NCBI GenBank assembly: GCA_947500775.1
Contig: CANMTD010000007.1
Coordinates: 1 to 64,000 of the forward strand
Direction: 5' to 3'
DNA from: an uncultured Paracoccaceae bacterium
Lineage (GTDB): Bacteria; Pseudomonadota; Alphaproteobacteria; Rhodobacterales; Rhodobacteraceae
DNA: 64,000 nt
Shown here: positions 54,940 through 64,000 of the stretch, piece after piece
Numbering within the stretch: position 1 is the first letter of the stretch
How the letters are laid out: each line of letters opens with the position of its first letter
Notes under the pieces: generated by a model
What the model was told of the DNA's origin: nothing
The model's database searches: none
The model's input: only the letters and a program-made list of their open reading frames with translations
Made by a program: the position numbers and the translations under genes

Positions 54940-57900
54940 ATGACCCTCCGCGCCCACATCGTTCCGCATCATTCCCGCCGGGTACTTGGCACGATTGCTG
55001 CGCTTTGCACGCTGCCCGCCGCGCCGCTGGCTGCGGAAACCTGTTCCGTTTCGCCCGATTTCGTGGAATGGGTGACGCCCGGAACGTTTGGCGGAGCCAA
55101 TATCGAACAGTCGGCGACGCTGGAATGGGGGTCCGCGTCGACCACGGTCAGCATGAACGGACCGCTGTTCATTTTCGGAACCGAATCTTCGATCATCCGT
55201 ATATCGGAATATGCGGCAGGGCGCGGCGTCTATGCTGTAGATTTCAACTCGCCGGTGATTCACGATCTGAACATCTTTGTTGGCAACGTCGGGCGAAACG
55301 GCTTTGACGCGCTGAGTTCGGGCATTGTCGGTGACTTCAATTTCGGTCTGTCCAGCGGGGCGAATGCGACCAACCTGTTCGGCACGGTCTCGCCTTTGGA
55401 CAACCAGGGATACTACGCGATCTTCAGTTCGGACACCGAAGGCATTGGCCAGACGAGCCTGTTCGGTACCGGCGCCGACGGTCTGCCGCTGGATGGGCGT
55501 TTCTGGGTTCATGACCCCAACCTGGTGCCCGGCGATATCAACAATGGCGGCCAGGATCAGGCATACGGCATGGTCGATTTGGCCTATACCGCCCCGTCCG
55601 TCGTCAACAGCACCTCTGACACCATCTCGACCTTCAGTTTCCGTCAGGTCGGCGAAGGCGTCGGCCCGACGGTCGCGATCGGTATTGAGGCGCGAATCCG
55701 TTCGTGCATCGAAGCCATCGACGATGATTTCAGCACTGCGCCCATCCAAAACACGGCAGGTGGCACCACCGCCAGCGTTCTGACCGATGACCGGCTGAAC
55801 GCCACCCCCGTCAGCGCCGGGTCAGGCGGCAATGTCACATTGGCGACAGTCACGCCCGCCGCACCCGCCGCCGGCTCGGTCGTGCTGAACACCACGACCG
55901 GCGAAATCGAGGTCACACCCGGGACCACCGCAGGCACTTATACCATCGAATATTCGATCACCGACCAGCCCATCGGCGGCGTGGCCAGCAACACCGATCT
56001 TGCCACCGCGACTGTGGTGGTCGAAGCACCGCCAGGCAATGTCATCATCGCCGATGACGACGATTTTTCGGCCACTCCGGTCAACGGGTTGCTGGGCGGC
56101 GCGGCGGGCAATGCCTTTACCGGCGACACGCTGAACGGAACCCAGGTCAACGCGAACGAGGTTACGGCCACGGTGCTGGCACCCGCGACCCCGCGCAATA
56201 CCGGCGATCCGGTGCCGCAACTGACGCTGTCGGGCTTGGGCGAGGGCATCGTGACGGTGCCCAGCAACACGCCCGCCGGGCTTTACACCATCGTGTATGA
56301 GCTGTGCGAGGATGCGGCCCCCGGAAATTGCAGCACGGCGACCATCACCATTTCGGTGATCAATGGTATCGGGTTTGATTTCGGCGATGCGCCGCTGACC
56401 TATCTGACCCCGTTCCATAATGTGGGCGCGGTTCCGACCGTGTATCTGGGCGCGGTCCCGCCCGATACCGAAGCTTTCGAACAGCCGAACGCCGCCGCCA
56501 CCGGCGATGACATCGCCGATATCGATGACGAGGAAGGCGTGGTTTTCCCGCTGCTGACGCAGGGTGTCGTCACCACGGTGTCGATCAACGTCACCGGCGA
56601 TGGCCTGCTTCAGGGCTGGATCGATTTTGACGGCGACGGGGTGTTCGTGGATGCGCTGGGCGAACGGATCGCCACCGATCTGGCCGATGACGGCACCGGC
56701 GACGACACGCTGGCCGGTGACGGCGTGATCGACGTGGATGTGGCCGTACCCGACGATGCCACGCTGAACCTGACCTATGCGCGGTTCCGGTATTCGACCA
56801 CCGCCGGGCTGGATGCACAGGTTTTCGCAGCCGATGGCGAGGTCGAGGATTATTCGCTGCTGATTGCCGCCGCCGATCTTGTGGACCGGGGCGATGCGCC
56901 GGTCAGCTATGGCGACCCGCGTCACGTCGTTGTACCCGAGATTTACCTGGGTGCGGGCCTGCCCGATACCGAAACGACGGTCTATGGCGGTACCAATGCC
57001 GATGGCGACGACACCTCTGGGATCGACGACGAAGACGGCATCGCGGTGATGCCGATCTTCACCGCCGGCAGCAGCAGCTCTGTCACCGTGCAGACTCATG
57101 AGACTTTAAGCCTTCAGCTTGAACTGCCGCTGCCGCCTCTGGGACTGGTCGGGATCACCAATCTGCAGATGTGGATCGATTTCAACGGCGACGGGGCGTT
57201 CGATCAGTCCGAACAGGTCGCCACCGATTACCGCGATGGTGGCACCGGCGACACCGACGGCACGTTCAACAATTCGATCAGCTTCAACGTCGCTGTACCG
57301 GCCTCGGCCCCCGATCAGACGACCTATGCGCGTCTGCGCTGGTCCACCACCAGCGGGCTGGCGGCGGATGCCTTCACCGGCACGAACCTGGATGGCGAGG
57401 TCGAGGATTATCTGGTGACCATCGTCAACCCGAACCCGCCGCTGGTCTGCGATTCAAACTTCTACATGGTTGCGACCGACTCCGGGACGAACCTGCCTGC
57501 GCTGACGCGTCTGTCGACCAGCTTTGACGGAGCCAGCTACAACCTCAGTCAGTCCCAGTTTCCGCCCAGTGATCCCGGCACCTATCTGGTCACCGGCTGG
57601 GGCTATAACGAAGTTGACGGCTATATCTACGGCGTGGGCCAGTCGCCGCGCAATCTGTGGCGGATTGACGGGAATGGTGAACTGTCGGTGGCGGCTGATA
57701 TTTCCGGCCTGACATTGGAATCGCCCGATACCACCAGTGATATCCTGCCCAACGGCATTCTGATCTATAAATCCGGCACTTCGAACAACCTGTATCAGCT
57801 GCTGGATATCTCCGATCCGGCCAATCCGGTGGCGCTTGGCGTGCTGGATGCCGGGGCGGGTGCACCTTATGGCCGCGACATAGCCTATAACCCGCGTGAC

Positions 57901-60114
57901 GGACTGATCTATTTCTACGATCCGGCGCGCAACCTTTATGCCTTCGATCCCAACGGCGGCGCTCCGGGGGCGATCACGATCCAGCTTGTGCAGGCGACGG
58001 TGCCGCTGCCCCCGGGCATTTTCGCGATGGATTTCGATTCCGTCTGGTTCGATGCGCAGGGCTATCTTTATGCCTTCGACAACCAGTCGCGGCAGGTCTG
58101 GGCGCTTGATGTCGGGGTTGATGGCAACCGCCCGGCAAGCTGGGACCTGATCGAGATCGTGGGCCAGGTGAACAACATCACCTATCAGGGCAACGATGGC
58201 GCCTCGTGCCGGGGTCCGGGGCCGTTTGCCCCCGCAGCCCCACTGGGGGGCATTTCGGGCAATGTCTATGTCGACGCCAATGCCAACGATCTGCGCGATA
58301 GCGGCGAGACCAATCTTGGCGCAGGCATCGCGGTCACGCTTTATGCAGACAATGGCACGCCGGGTGATCCGGGCGACGATACGCTGATCACCTCTGTGGA
58401 TACGCTGCCTGACGGGACCTATGCCTTTGCCGATCTGTCGCCGGGCACCTACCGGGTAGAGGTCGACACGAATGATCCCGATCTGCCCGCAGGGTCGGCC
58501 ATCGGCACCTCGAACCCGCTGACCGGGGTGACGGTGACGGACGGCGTCGAAACCACGGATCAGGATTTCGGGTTCGACCCGCAGCAAAGCGACCTGTCGA
58601 TCACCAAGACCGCGCTGAGCGTGGCAACCGGCCTGCCGGTCACCAGCGCGGCCGAAGGCGATGTGATCGACTGGGTGATCAGTGTCACCAACAACGGTCC
58701 CGGTTCGCCCTCTGGTGTTCAGGTGTCGGAGCAGATCCCCAGCGGGTTCAGCTATGTCTCGGACGACGCGCCCGCGACCGGCGATACCTATGACCCGGCC
58801 ACCGGCATCTGGTTCGTGGACGAAATCCTGTCGGGTGCCACCGAAACCCTGACGATCCGCACCACGGTTCTGGGGGCGGGCGAAACGACAAACGTGGCTG
58901 AAATCATCGCAAGCTCTTTGACCGACACTGACAGCGATCCGGCCACCGGCATTCTTGTCGATGACCTGTCCGATGGCATCGCCGATGATGACGAGGCCAG
59001 CTACTCCGTCGTGCTCAATACAGGCACACGTCAGATCGCGGGCCGCGTATTTCTGGACAATGGCGTGGATGGGGGCACGGCGCATGACGCCATTCTGAAC
59101 GGCGCCGAGGTGGGAACCAGCACCGCAGTTCTTGAACTTTATGACGATGGCGGCGCGCTTTTGGCCACGCCCGAGATCGCGGCGGATGGCAGTTGGAGCT
59201 ACGCCCTGGACGAAAGCTATAGTGGTGCGTTGACCCTGACGGTTCAGCCCGGCACCGGGCTGCGCCCGATATCCGAGGCGGTCACCGGCCTGCCGGGGAT
59301 CGTGAATGCCGACCCGCATGATGGGAGTTTTACATTCACACCCGCCGCAGGCACCGACTATCCCGGGCTGGATGTCGGGACGATCCCGCTTGCCCGGCTT
59401 ACACAGGATCAAAACGCGACGATCGAGGCCGGGCAGATCGCCAATCTGCGTCATGACTACCGGGCGTTTTCGACCGGCGTGGTAAGCTTTGCCATCGAAC
59501 AGACGGATTCGAAACCCGACGGTGCTTTCGCGGTGACGCTATACCGCGATGTCGATTGCGACGGCACACCGGATACGGTGATCACGGCACCGGTCGCGGT
59601 CATTGTGGGGGATCAGCTTTGCGTCATTTCGCGCGTCACGGCGAACTCGGGTATCGGGCCGGGCAGCAGCCTGTCCTATCTGCTGGTGGCCCGCACGGCC
59701 TATGATGGCACAGGCGTCACCGACGCCGCGTTGAATTCCGACCGGGTGATAGCCGCACTGGCCGGCGGGCGGTTGGAGCTTGCCAAAACCGTGCGCAACG
59801 AAACCCAGAACACCCCCGAAGGCGCGTCGAATGGCGGGACGGTCGGCGATGTTCTGGAATACCGGATATACCTGACCAACCCGGGCGCAAGCGCCGCCAG
59901 CAACGTGATCATCTATGACAAGACCCCGTCCTATACCTATCTGGCCGCCCCGGTCCCAAGCCCGGTCGTGCTTGGGTCGGGTCTGACCTGTACCCTGGGT
60001 GTGCCGGCCAGCAATACGGCGGGCTATGCCGGGGCGCTGCGTTGGGATTGTGCTGGAAGCTATGCGCCGGGCGACACCGGGTCGGTGGGGTTCCGGGTGC
60101 AGATCGCCCCGTGA
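54940..60114 (+). CDS. giant secreted repeat protein with GEVED, SdrD B-like and DUF11 domains
   Basis: A 1724-residue protein with a signal peptide (VLGTIAALCTLPAAPLAAE). Residues 35-255 form an N-terminal domain, followed by two Ig-like stretches to about 470. Two acidic modules end in GEVEDY near 633 and 819. A propeller-like region spans about 830-1095. Next come an SdrD B-like domain (ISGNVYVDANANDLRDSGE) near 1105-1210, a DUF11 domain (DLSITKTALS...VTNNGPG) near 1215-1340, a second B-like segment near 1365-1460 and a last DUF11 repeat near 1610-1724. Many DxDxD motifs suggest calcium binding. There is no sorting signal or membrane anchor. It probably makes a surface or extracellular layer, perhaps with the outer-membrane protein encoded nearby. 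Confidence 0.85.
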   Translation: MTLRAHIVPHHSRRVLGTIAALCTLPAAPLAAETCSVSPDFVEWVTPGTFGGANIEQSATLEWGSASTTVSMNGPLFIFGTESSIIRISEYAAGRGVYAVDFNSPVIHDLNIFVGNVGRNGFDALSSGIVGDFNFGLSSGANATNLFGTVSPLDNQGYYAIFSSDTEGIGQTSLFGTGADGLPLDGRFWVHDPNLVPGDINNGGQDQAYGMVDLAYTAPSVVNSTSDTISTFSFRQVGEGVGPTVAIGIEARIRSCIEAIDDDFSTAPIQNTAGGTTASVLTDDRLNATPVSAGSGGNVTLATVTPAAPAAGSVVLNTTTGEIEVTPGTTAGTYTIEYSITDQPIGGVASNTDLATATVVVEAPPGNVIIADDDDFSATPVNGLLGGAAGNAFTGDTLNGTQVNANEVTATVLAPATPRNTGDPVPQLTLSGLGEGIVTVPSNTPAGLYTIVYELCEDAAPGNCSTATITISVINGIGFDFGDAPLTYLTPFHNVGAVPTVYLGAVPPDTEAFEQPNAAATGDDIADIDDEEGVVFPLLTQGVVTTVSINVTGDGLLQGWIDFDGDGVFVDALGERIATDLADDGTGDDTLAGDGVIDVDVAVPDDATLNLTYARFRYSTTAGLDAQVFAADGEVEDYSLLIAAADLVDRGDAPVSYGDPRHVVVPEIYLGAGLPDTETTVYGGTNADGDDTSGIDDEDGIAVMPIFTAGSSSSVTVQTHETLSLQLELPLPPLGLVGITNLQMWIDFNGDGAFDQSEQVATDYRDGGTGDTDGTFNNSISFNVAVPASAPDQTTYARLRWSTTSGLAADAFTGTNLDGEVEDYLVTIVNPNPPLVCDSNFYMVATDSGTNLPALTRLSTSFDGASYNLSQSQFPPSDPGTYLVTGWGYNEVDGYIYGVGQSPRNLWRIDGNGELSVAADISGLTLESPDTTSDILPNGILIYKSGTSNNLYQLLDISDPANPVALGVLDAGAGAPYGRDIAYNPRDGLIYFYDPARNLYAFDPNGGAPGAITIQLVQATVPLPPGIFAMDFDSVWFDAQGYLYAFDNQSRQVWALDVGVDGNRPASWDLIEIVGQVNNITYQGNDGASCRGPGPFAPAAPLGGISGNVYVDANANDLRDSGETNLGAGIAVTLYADNGTPGDPGDDTLITSVDTLPDGTYAFADLSPGTYRVEVDTNDPDLPAGSAIGTSNPLTGVTVTDGVETTDQDFGFDPQQSDLSITKTALSVATGLPVTSAAEGDVIDWVISVTNNGPGSPSGVQVSEQIPSGFSYVSDDAPATGDTYDPATGIWFVDEILSGATETLTIRTTVLGAGETTNVAEIIASSLTDTDSDPATGILVDDLSDGIADDDEASYSVVLNTGTRQIAGRVFLDNGVDGGTAHDAILNGAEVGTSTAVLELYDDGGALLATPEIAADGSWSYALDESYSGALTLTVQPGTGLRPISEAVTGLPGIVNADPHDGSFTFTPAAGTDYPGLDVGTIPLARLTQDQNATIEAGQIANLRHDYRAFSTGVVSFAIEQTDSKPDGAFAVTLYRDVDCDGTPDTVITAPVAVIVGDQLCVISRVTANSGIGPGSSLSYLLVARTAYDGTGVTDAALNSDRVIAALAGGRLELAKTVRNETQNTPEGASNGGTVGDVLEYRIYLTNPGASAASNVIIYDKTPSYTYLAAPVPSPVVLGSGLTCTLGVPASNTAGYAGALRWDCAGSYAPGDTGSVGFRVQIAP

Positions 60115-60186
60115 CAAATCCCGGTTTCCGGCACTGCGCGCATCGCCCGTCCCGACCAGCGGGCGGTGCGCGATCACTTGGGGTGA

Positions 60187-60732
60187 TCACACATCCTTGC
60201 GCCGCTTCATTTCCCGGTAAAGCGCTTCGGGGCTGACGCCGATTTCAGCGGCGACAAGGTGCCATTGGCCCTTTGGCGGCATTGGCCCGCCCAGCATCAG
60301 CCACATGTCCAGACGCGCGGAGACGGTTTTCAGCCCCCGGATTTCGGCCCTGATGCGGGCGATCTGAATGCCCTTTGCCAACCGCCGCATCCAATCCTCT
60401 TGCAATGCGGGATCCCGTTTCAGATGGGCCGTAAACGCGGGTTTGAGCATCGTGCGGTATTCGGTATCGGTCACCGAAACGCCATCGCAATGATAGGTAT
60501 CGGAATAGGCCGAAGCCTCGGCCAGAATGTCGCCCGGCCGCGCAAGCTGTAATATCATCTGGGTGCCGTTTTCCGAAACGCGGCGCAACGACAGGCAGCC
60601 GGATACGACATAGTGGATGTTACGCACCGGGTCCCCCGCGCGAAACAGCGTGGTGCCGCCCGGCGCGCGGCAGGGCGGGCTGGACAGAAAAAGGCGGCTT
60701 ACCTGATCAGACGTTATTGTGATCTCGGACAT
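60187..60732 (-). CDS. Crp/Fnr-family regulator
   Basis: A 181-residue regulator. The cyclic-nucleotide-binding-type barrel (GGTTLFRAGDPVRNIHYVVSGCLSLRR, PGDILAEASAY) is followed by a helix and a compact C-terminal winged helix (VAAEIGVSPEALYREMKRR). It lacks the N-terminal cysteine cluster of Fnr. Starts at 60732 and 60744 are both possible, and neither has a ribosome binding site. An inverted repeat overlaps both, suggesting autoregulation. It diverges from the His-rich periplasmic gene, its likely target. Confidence 0.85.
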   Translation of the reverse strand: MSEITITSDQVSRLFLSSPPCRAPGGTTLFRAGDPVRNIHYVVSGCLSLRRVSENGTQMILQLARPGDILAEASAYSDTYHCDGVSVTDTEYRTMLKPAFTAHLKRDPALQEDWMRRLAKGIQIARIRAEIRGLKTVSARLDMWLMLGGPMPPKGQWHLVAAEIGVSPEALYREMKRRKDV

Positions 60733-60744
60733 GATTGTGATCAT
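60731..60744. promoter_or_regulatory. ATGAT-TGTG-ATCAT inverted repeat at the Crp-type gene start
   Basis: ATGAT at 60731-60735 and ATCAT at 60740-60744 are exact complements, and TGTGAT recurs nearby. The repeat covers the two candidate start codons of the Crp/Fnr-type gene and lies 55 bases upstream of the divergent gene. It is suited to an operator shared by both. Confidence 0.35.
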
Positions 60745-60798
60745 GTAGGCGGGTACGGGCCTGGGGCAAGGTGCCAGCGCGAACCAACGGAGTCCGAC

Positions 60799-61350
60799 AT
60801 GATACGCACCATCGCCCTATGCCTGGCCATTTCGATCCCGATCTCTGCATCGGCTCAGCACGCGCAGCACACGGAACACCCCGCACCGGGGGCACAGCGA
60901 CCGGTCGAGACCGGCCAATCGGCCTTTGCCGCGATACAGGAAATCGTCGAACTGGCACTGGACGATCCCGAAACGGATTGGACAAAGGTGAACATCCCGG
61001 CGCTGCAGGCGCATCTTGTCGACATGGACAATGTGACGCTGCGGGCGGGGGTCGAAACCCGGATGCAAGAGGGCGGCGCGATGTTCACCGTCACCTCTGA
61101 CGATCCGTCGGTCATCGCGTCAATTCAACGGATGGCACCGGCGCATGTGGCCACGATGAACGGTGTCCGGGGATGGCGGTTGACGGCGGAACTGATTGAC
61201 GGCGGGGCCGTTCTGACCGCGGTGGGGGATGCCGCCGCCCAGGATCAAATCCGCGCACTTGGGTTTATCGGCGTGATGACCGTCGGCATGCACCATCAGG
61301 ATCATCATCTTGCCATTGCCCTGGGCCAGCCGGTGCATGGACACCACTAA
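60799..61350 (+). CDS. exported His-rich protein of unknown function
   Basis: A 183-residue protein with signal peptide MIRTIALCLAISIPISASAQ. The mature N terminus (HAQHTEHPAPG) and C terminus (MHHQDHHLAIALGQPVHGHH) are histidine-rich. The core has DWTKVNIPALQAHLVDMDNVTLRA and MAPAHVATMNGVRGWRL. This pattern occurs in small proteins sometimes mislabelled as aspartate carbamoyltransferase in databases, which nothing here supports. Periplasmic metal binding is plausible. GGAG precedes the ATG at 60799. It is divergent from a Crp-type regulator. Confidence 0.75.
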   Translation: MIRTIALCLAISIPISASAQHAQHTEHPAPGAQRPVETGQSAFAAIQEIVELALDDPETDWTKVNIPALQAHLVDMDNVTLRAGVETRMQEGGAMFTVTSDDPSVIASIQRMAPAHVATMNGVRGWRLTAELIDGGAVLTAVGDAAAQDQIRALGFIGVMTVGMHHQDHHLAIALGQPVHGHH

Positions 61351-61401
61351 GCTATGCCAAGGCGGCGGTGTTGGGGGCGGCGGTGGTTGCCCCCCGACAG
61401 C

Positions 61402-64000
61402 TCAGCGCGCGCCAAACCCCTGCAACCGGTCCCACAGCGTGTCATCCAGCAGCAGGCGCATCCGCAGGAACACGCCTTCCTGATACAGCGTGGTGTCGCT
61501 TGGACGGCGCCCCGCCGAGCGGTTGTAGCCGACCGACAACAGCGATCCTTTGTTCAGCACATAGCCCAGCTCGGTGCCGACTGCGTTGGTGGCGGTCCCC
61601 TGATTGTCCCAGAAACGCATCGCGTTCAGCCCGAAACGCATCCGGTTGTCGGCGAAGTCATAGGTCAGACCGCCTTGCGCCAATTGGGTCAGCGTCGTGT
61701 CGGAACGTCCGTTGGGCAGGCCCACGCGTTGTGACAGGCCCGCGTATTTCGCATTCAGATTAAGCCGCGCGCTGGCCTGATAGCTGGCATCGACCGACCA
61801 CATATTGCTGTCGACGCGCACCGTGTTCTTGTCCATGCGGTTTTCATACCAGGCAAGAACCGCAAAGCGCGGGTCCGCCGCCGGTCGATAGGCCAGCCCG
61901 ATCCGCGCGCGATGGCGTTCACGTTTGGTCGCACCGCGATCATCACGCGCATAGCGGCTGCGCCCCAGAAAGGTCAGATCGGGGGAAATCCGGCCCGCCA
62001 CCCCCAGGTTGGCATAAAGCGTATTGCCAGAGTCTTCGAACGTCTGGTCAAGATCGGCCTGCGCGATCCAGCGGTCGTCCTCGGTTCCCCATTTGCCGCC
62101 GATGCTGAGGCTGGTCAGCGCTTCGCCGGTTTCGGTAAGCGGCTGGGAATGTTCCAGCCCGAAGTTCAGCGAAAGCCTTTCGGTCATCTTGAAATCGGCG
62201 CGCAGCCCCTGAATGACACGCGATTGCATCTGCGCGGGTCCTTCGTCGGCGGTGAATTCCGAGGTACCGGTCAGCCAGTCGTTCAGGTCATAGTCCAGCC
62301 CAAGGCGCAGCCGCCTGAGCCGTTCGTCGTGATCGTTGACGGCCAGTTCCGCTTCGCCATTCAGCGAAACACGCGGGGAAAAGCGATAGTCGACCCCGAT
62401 CGTCACGCTGTCCCCGTCATCCCCGACAACGGAATGCCTGCTGTCGAAACGAAACGCGACCTTCGGGTCCGACGGCAGAGTCCAATCCGCGCCCTGCGTC
62501 AGGCGCAAGGTGCTGCGGTCGGCATCGTTCAGATCGTGGTCGACTTCCACACCAAGGCGCGTGCGGATGTGATCGGTCCGCTGCGTTTCAAGATCGACGC
62601 TGCCAAACAGGGTTTCGGTCCCGGCGACCCGGTCGGACAGGTAATCCGCCTCGGCGCTCAGCCGTTTCCCGTTCTTCAGCTTCAGCCGATACGCCAATGA
62701 TACGCGGTCGGACCCGGGGCGGGTTGTCGTGCCGGTGGGGGCGAAATGCTGGCCGGTGTGAACCGCCTCCAGCTCCAGCCGCGACCGGTCCCCTTTCCGC
62801 ACCAGCAACAGGCGCCCGGCGGCCCCGGTGTCCCCGTCGCTGTTTTCGGCCTGCGCCAGTTCCAGCTCCAGCGTCGTGCGTTCATCCAGACGGGTTTGCA
62901 GATAGGCCGCGTGCACGCGTTCGCGTTCCGCGCTCATGCGCTGGGCATCGGCATGGACCACGCGCGCGCCGATCCGGGTGTCGTCATCGATCTGAACGTT
63001 CACCTCGCCGCCATACAGCCAATACCGCTTACCGCCGTCGGCCGTCGTCTCATAGGTCACGCGAATGCTGATCGGGTTCCCGTCGAAATCGGCCTGCGGC
63101 ACGGGCGCGTTGAAGATCAGCGCGTCGCGGAAATAATCCAGCGTGTAATGGGTCAGGCGGCGCTGTGGCTGTTCGGACAGGATTTTGCCGGTGTCGCGGT
63201 CGCGCACCAGAATTTCGACCTTGTCCGAACCTTCGACATAATCCCCAAGATCAAGGTCATAGGGCCCCGAGACGCCGCGCCCGGGGATTTCGACGATCCG
63301 CTGGGCCTGGGCGATATGGGCCGCGAAGACCGAAACCGAAACCCGGTCGTTCTGCCATCCGGCCTTGGCCCCGGTGGTGACGCGGGAATAGCCGCCCAGT
63401 TGAAAGGCTTCGGATTCCGGTTCGATCGCGATATCGCCGTACAGGACATATCCGCTGCCCTTTTCGACCCGGATGTAAAGGTTCGAAGACGATTGCGCGT
63501 CGGACCCGCGTTCCGAGTTGTCGCCGTAAACCGGATAGTATTCATCGCTGCGGATGTCGCGGAACAGGCGGTCTTCGGTGTCGCGGTCGGAACTGTAGCG
63601 CAATGTCAGCAGGGCGTCGCCCCGGATGCGGCCCTTCAGATAGACCTCGCCACGCGACCCGGTGGCGGTATCCTCGAACGGGCTGACCCTGTCATTTTCG
63701 ATCAGATCGCCGCGCCCGTTCAACGCAACCGCGCCCTCGATGACCCCGACCATGATACGTTCCTCAAGATCGGCGGTGAATTTGATGCGGGCGCTGGCCG
63801 TGCCGAAGGTGCTTTTGACGTCGATCCGCTCTTCCCCGGTGGTCTGGGGCGCGATCAGCCCGAAGCTTGCCTCGCCATTGTCGATGAAGGCCTGCACGCC
63901 GGGTTGATCGGGGCGGATATCGGTCACGTCCCATTCGCTGCGGCCCGCGCGCAGGGTCACGGTGCCGGAGGCCAGAACCGGACTGCCCGCCGCATCCAGA
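61402..64000 (-). CDS. outer-membrane beta-barrel-like protein, C-terminal 866 residues (5' end outside window)
   Basis: The frame is open to the window edge, so the true start lies beyond position 64000. The visible part begins with an Ig-like or carrier-type domain (ASGTVTLRAGRSEW). Long alternating amphipathic strands rich in Asp, Arg and aromatic residues follow (DLNDWLTGTSEFTAD, TLYANLGVAGRISPDLTF, VGTELGYVLNKGSLLSVGYN), with a final strand ending RLQGFGAR. This is the pattern of a large outer-membrane barrel. It reads toward the giant DUF11 protein region and may be its export or anchoring partner; that is inference. Confidence 0.7.
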   Translation of the reverse strand, partial: LDAAGSPVLASGTVTLRAGRSEWDVTDIRPDQPGVQAFIDNGEASFGLIAPQTTGEERIDVKSTFGTASARIKFTADLEERIMVGVIEGAVALNGRGDLIENDRVSPFEDTATGSRGEVYLKGRIRGDALLTLRYSSDRDTEDRLFRDIRSDEYYPVYGDNSERGSDAQSSSNLYIRVEKGSGYVLYGDIAIEPESEAFQLGGYSRVTTGAKAGWQNDRVSVSVFAAHIAQAQRIVEIPGRGVSGPYDLDLGDYVEGSDKVEILVRDRDTGKILSEQPQRRLTHYTLDYFRDALIFNAPVPQADFDGNPISIRVTYETTADGGKRYWLYGGEVNVQIDDDTRIGARVVHADAQRMSAERERVHAAYLQTRLDERTTLELELAQAENSDGDTGAAGRLLLVRKGDRSRLELEAVHTGQHFAPTGTTTRPGSDRVSLAYRLKLKNGKRLSAEADYLSDRVAGTETLFGSVDLETQRTDHIRTRLGVEVDHDLNDADRSTLRLTQGADWTLPSDPKVAFRFDSRHSVVGDDGDSVTIGVDYRFSPRVSLNGEAELAVNDHDERLRRLRLGLDYDLNDWLTGTSEFTADEGPAQMQSRVIQGLRADFKMTERLSLNFGLEHSQPLTETGEALTSLSIGGKWGTEDDRWIAQADLDQTFEDSGNTLYANLGVAGRISPDLTFLGRSRYARDDRGATKRERHRARIGLAYRPAADPRFAVLAWYENRMDKNTVRVDSNMWSVDASYQASARLNLNAKYAGLSQRVGLPNGRSDTTLTQLAQGGLTYDFADNRMRFGLNAMRFWDNQGTATNAVGTELGYVLNKGSLLSVGYNRSAGRRPSDTTLYQEGVFLRMRLLLDDTLWDRLQGFGAR

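Noticed and set aside
57454-59454. Minus-strand open frame (666 codons) inside the giant secreted protein gene
   Set aside because: Same shadow effect. The plus strand has a signal peptide and recognisable GEVED, SdrD-B and DUF11 domains.
60799-61350. Aspartate carbamoyltransferase as identity of the His-rich exported protein
   Set aside because: It has a signal peptide, is far too short and lacks carbamoyltransferase motifs; that name appears to be a database mislabel.

Overview
The window reads as chromosomal DNA of a marine-type alphaproteobacterium of the Rhodobacterales (Roseobacter/Rhodobacteraceae). Pointers are the high-GC coding style, a red-type (form IC) RuBisCO operon with cbbX, a fused phosphatase-like/sulfide:quinone oxidoreductase, a MaoC-Pta fusion beside ackA, and a HemP/imelysin/di-heme cytochrome cluster. 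No species can be named from sequence reading alone.

Layout. 1-760: the 3' end of a tRNA, a small orphan ORF and an internally shortened DUF2892 gene. 560-6600: a sulfur module. A persulfide dioxygenase-like metallo-beta-lactamase and the fused phosphatase-like/SQR protein run on the plus strand. They converge on an SBP56/methanethiol oxidase-type gene with a coupled membrane protein and an IclR regulator on the minus strand. 6710-15583: a LysR regulator divergent from a PotBCDA-type polyamine ABC transporter, followed by a class III aminotransferase, a BKACE (DUF849) enzyme, a GNAT acetyltransferase and an acetylpolyamine-amidohydrolase-like deacetylase. This looks like an uptake and degradation operon for an (acetylated) amine or beta-amino acid. 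15720-16142: a degenerate winged-helix-like reading frame. 16266-22954: DUF805, then six overlapping genes of the MoxR/DUF58/SpoIIM/RDD/DUF4129/DUF4350 envelope cluster. 23356-23703: a RidA-family gene.

23851-29647 (minus): a probable iron/haem operon of a small protein, HemP, a Cys-rich protein, an imelysin, a di-heme CxxCH protein, a second imelysin and DUF1513. 29863-32399 (minus): MaoC-Pta fusion and acetate kinase. 32509-44326: cbbR divergent from a ten-gene Calvin cycle operon, cbbF-P-T-gap-pgk-cbbA-L-S-X-E, with a strong stem-loop between cbbS and cbbX. 44415-45757 (minus): a peptidoglycan-binding-domain protein and a globin. 46157-53861: three signalling units, namely a soluble multi-PAS hybrid kinase with an OmpR-type regulator, a membrane hybrid kinase with Hpt behind a periplasmic molybdopterin-fold protein, and a divergent LuxR-type regulator. 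54152-64000: a secreted lambda-R-like lysozyme, a 1724-residue secreted GEVED/SdrD-B/DUF11 protein, a Crp-type regulator, a His-rich periplasmic protein, and the C-terminal 866 residues of an outer-membrane beta-barrel-like protein running off the window.

Together the genes suggest a sulfur-compound-oxidising, CO2-fixing mixotroph that also imports organic nitrogen. MtoX-type chemistry would release sulfide, which the SQR/persulfide dioxygenase pair could oxidise to feed electrons to the quinone pool while the cbb operon fixes CO2. That physiological link is inference. The gene identities rest on motifs and overall resemblance read by eye; no database search was possible.
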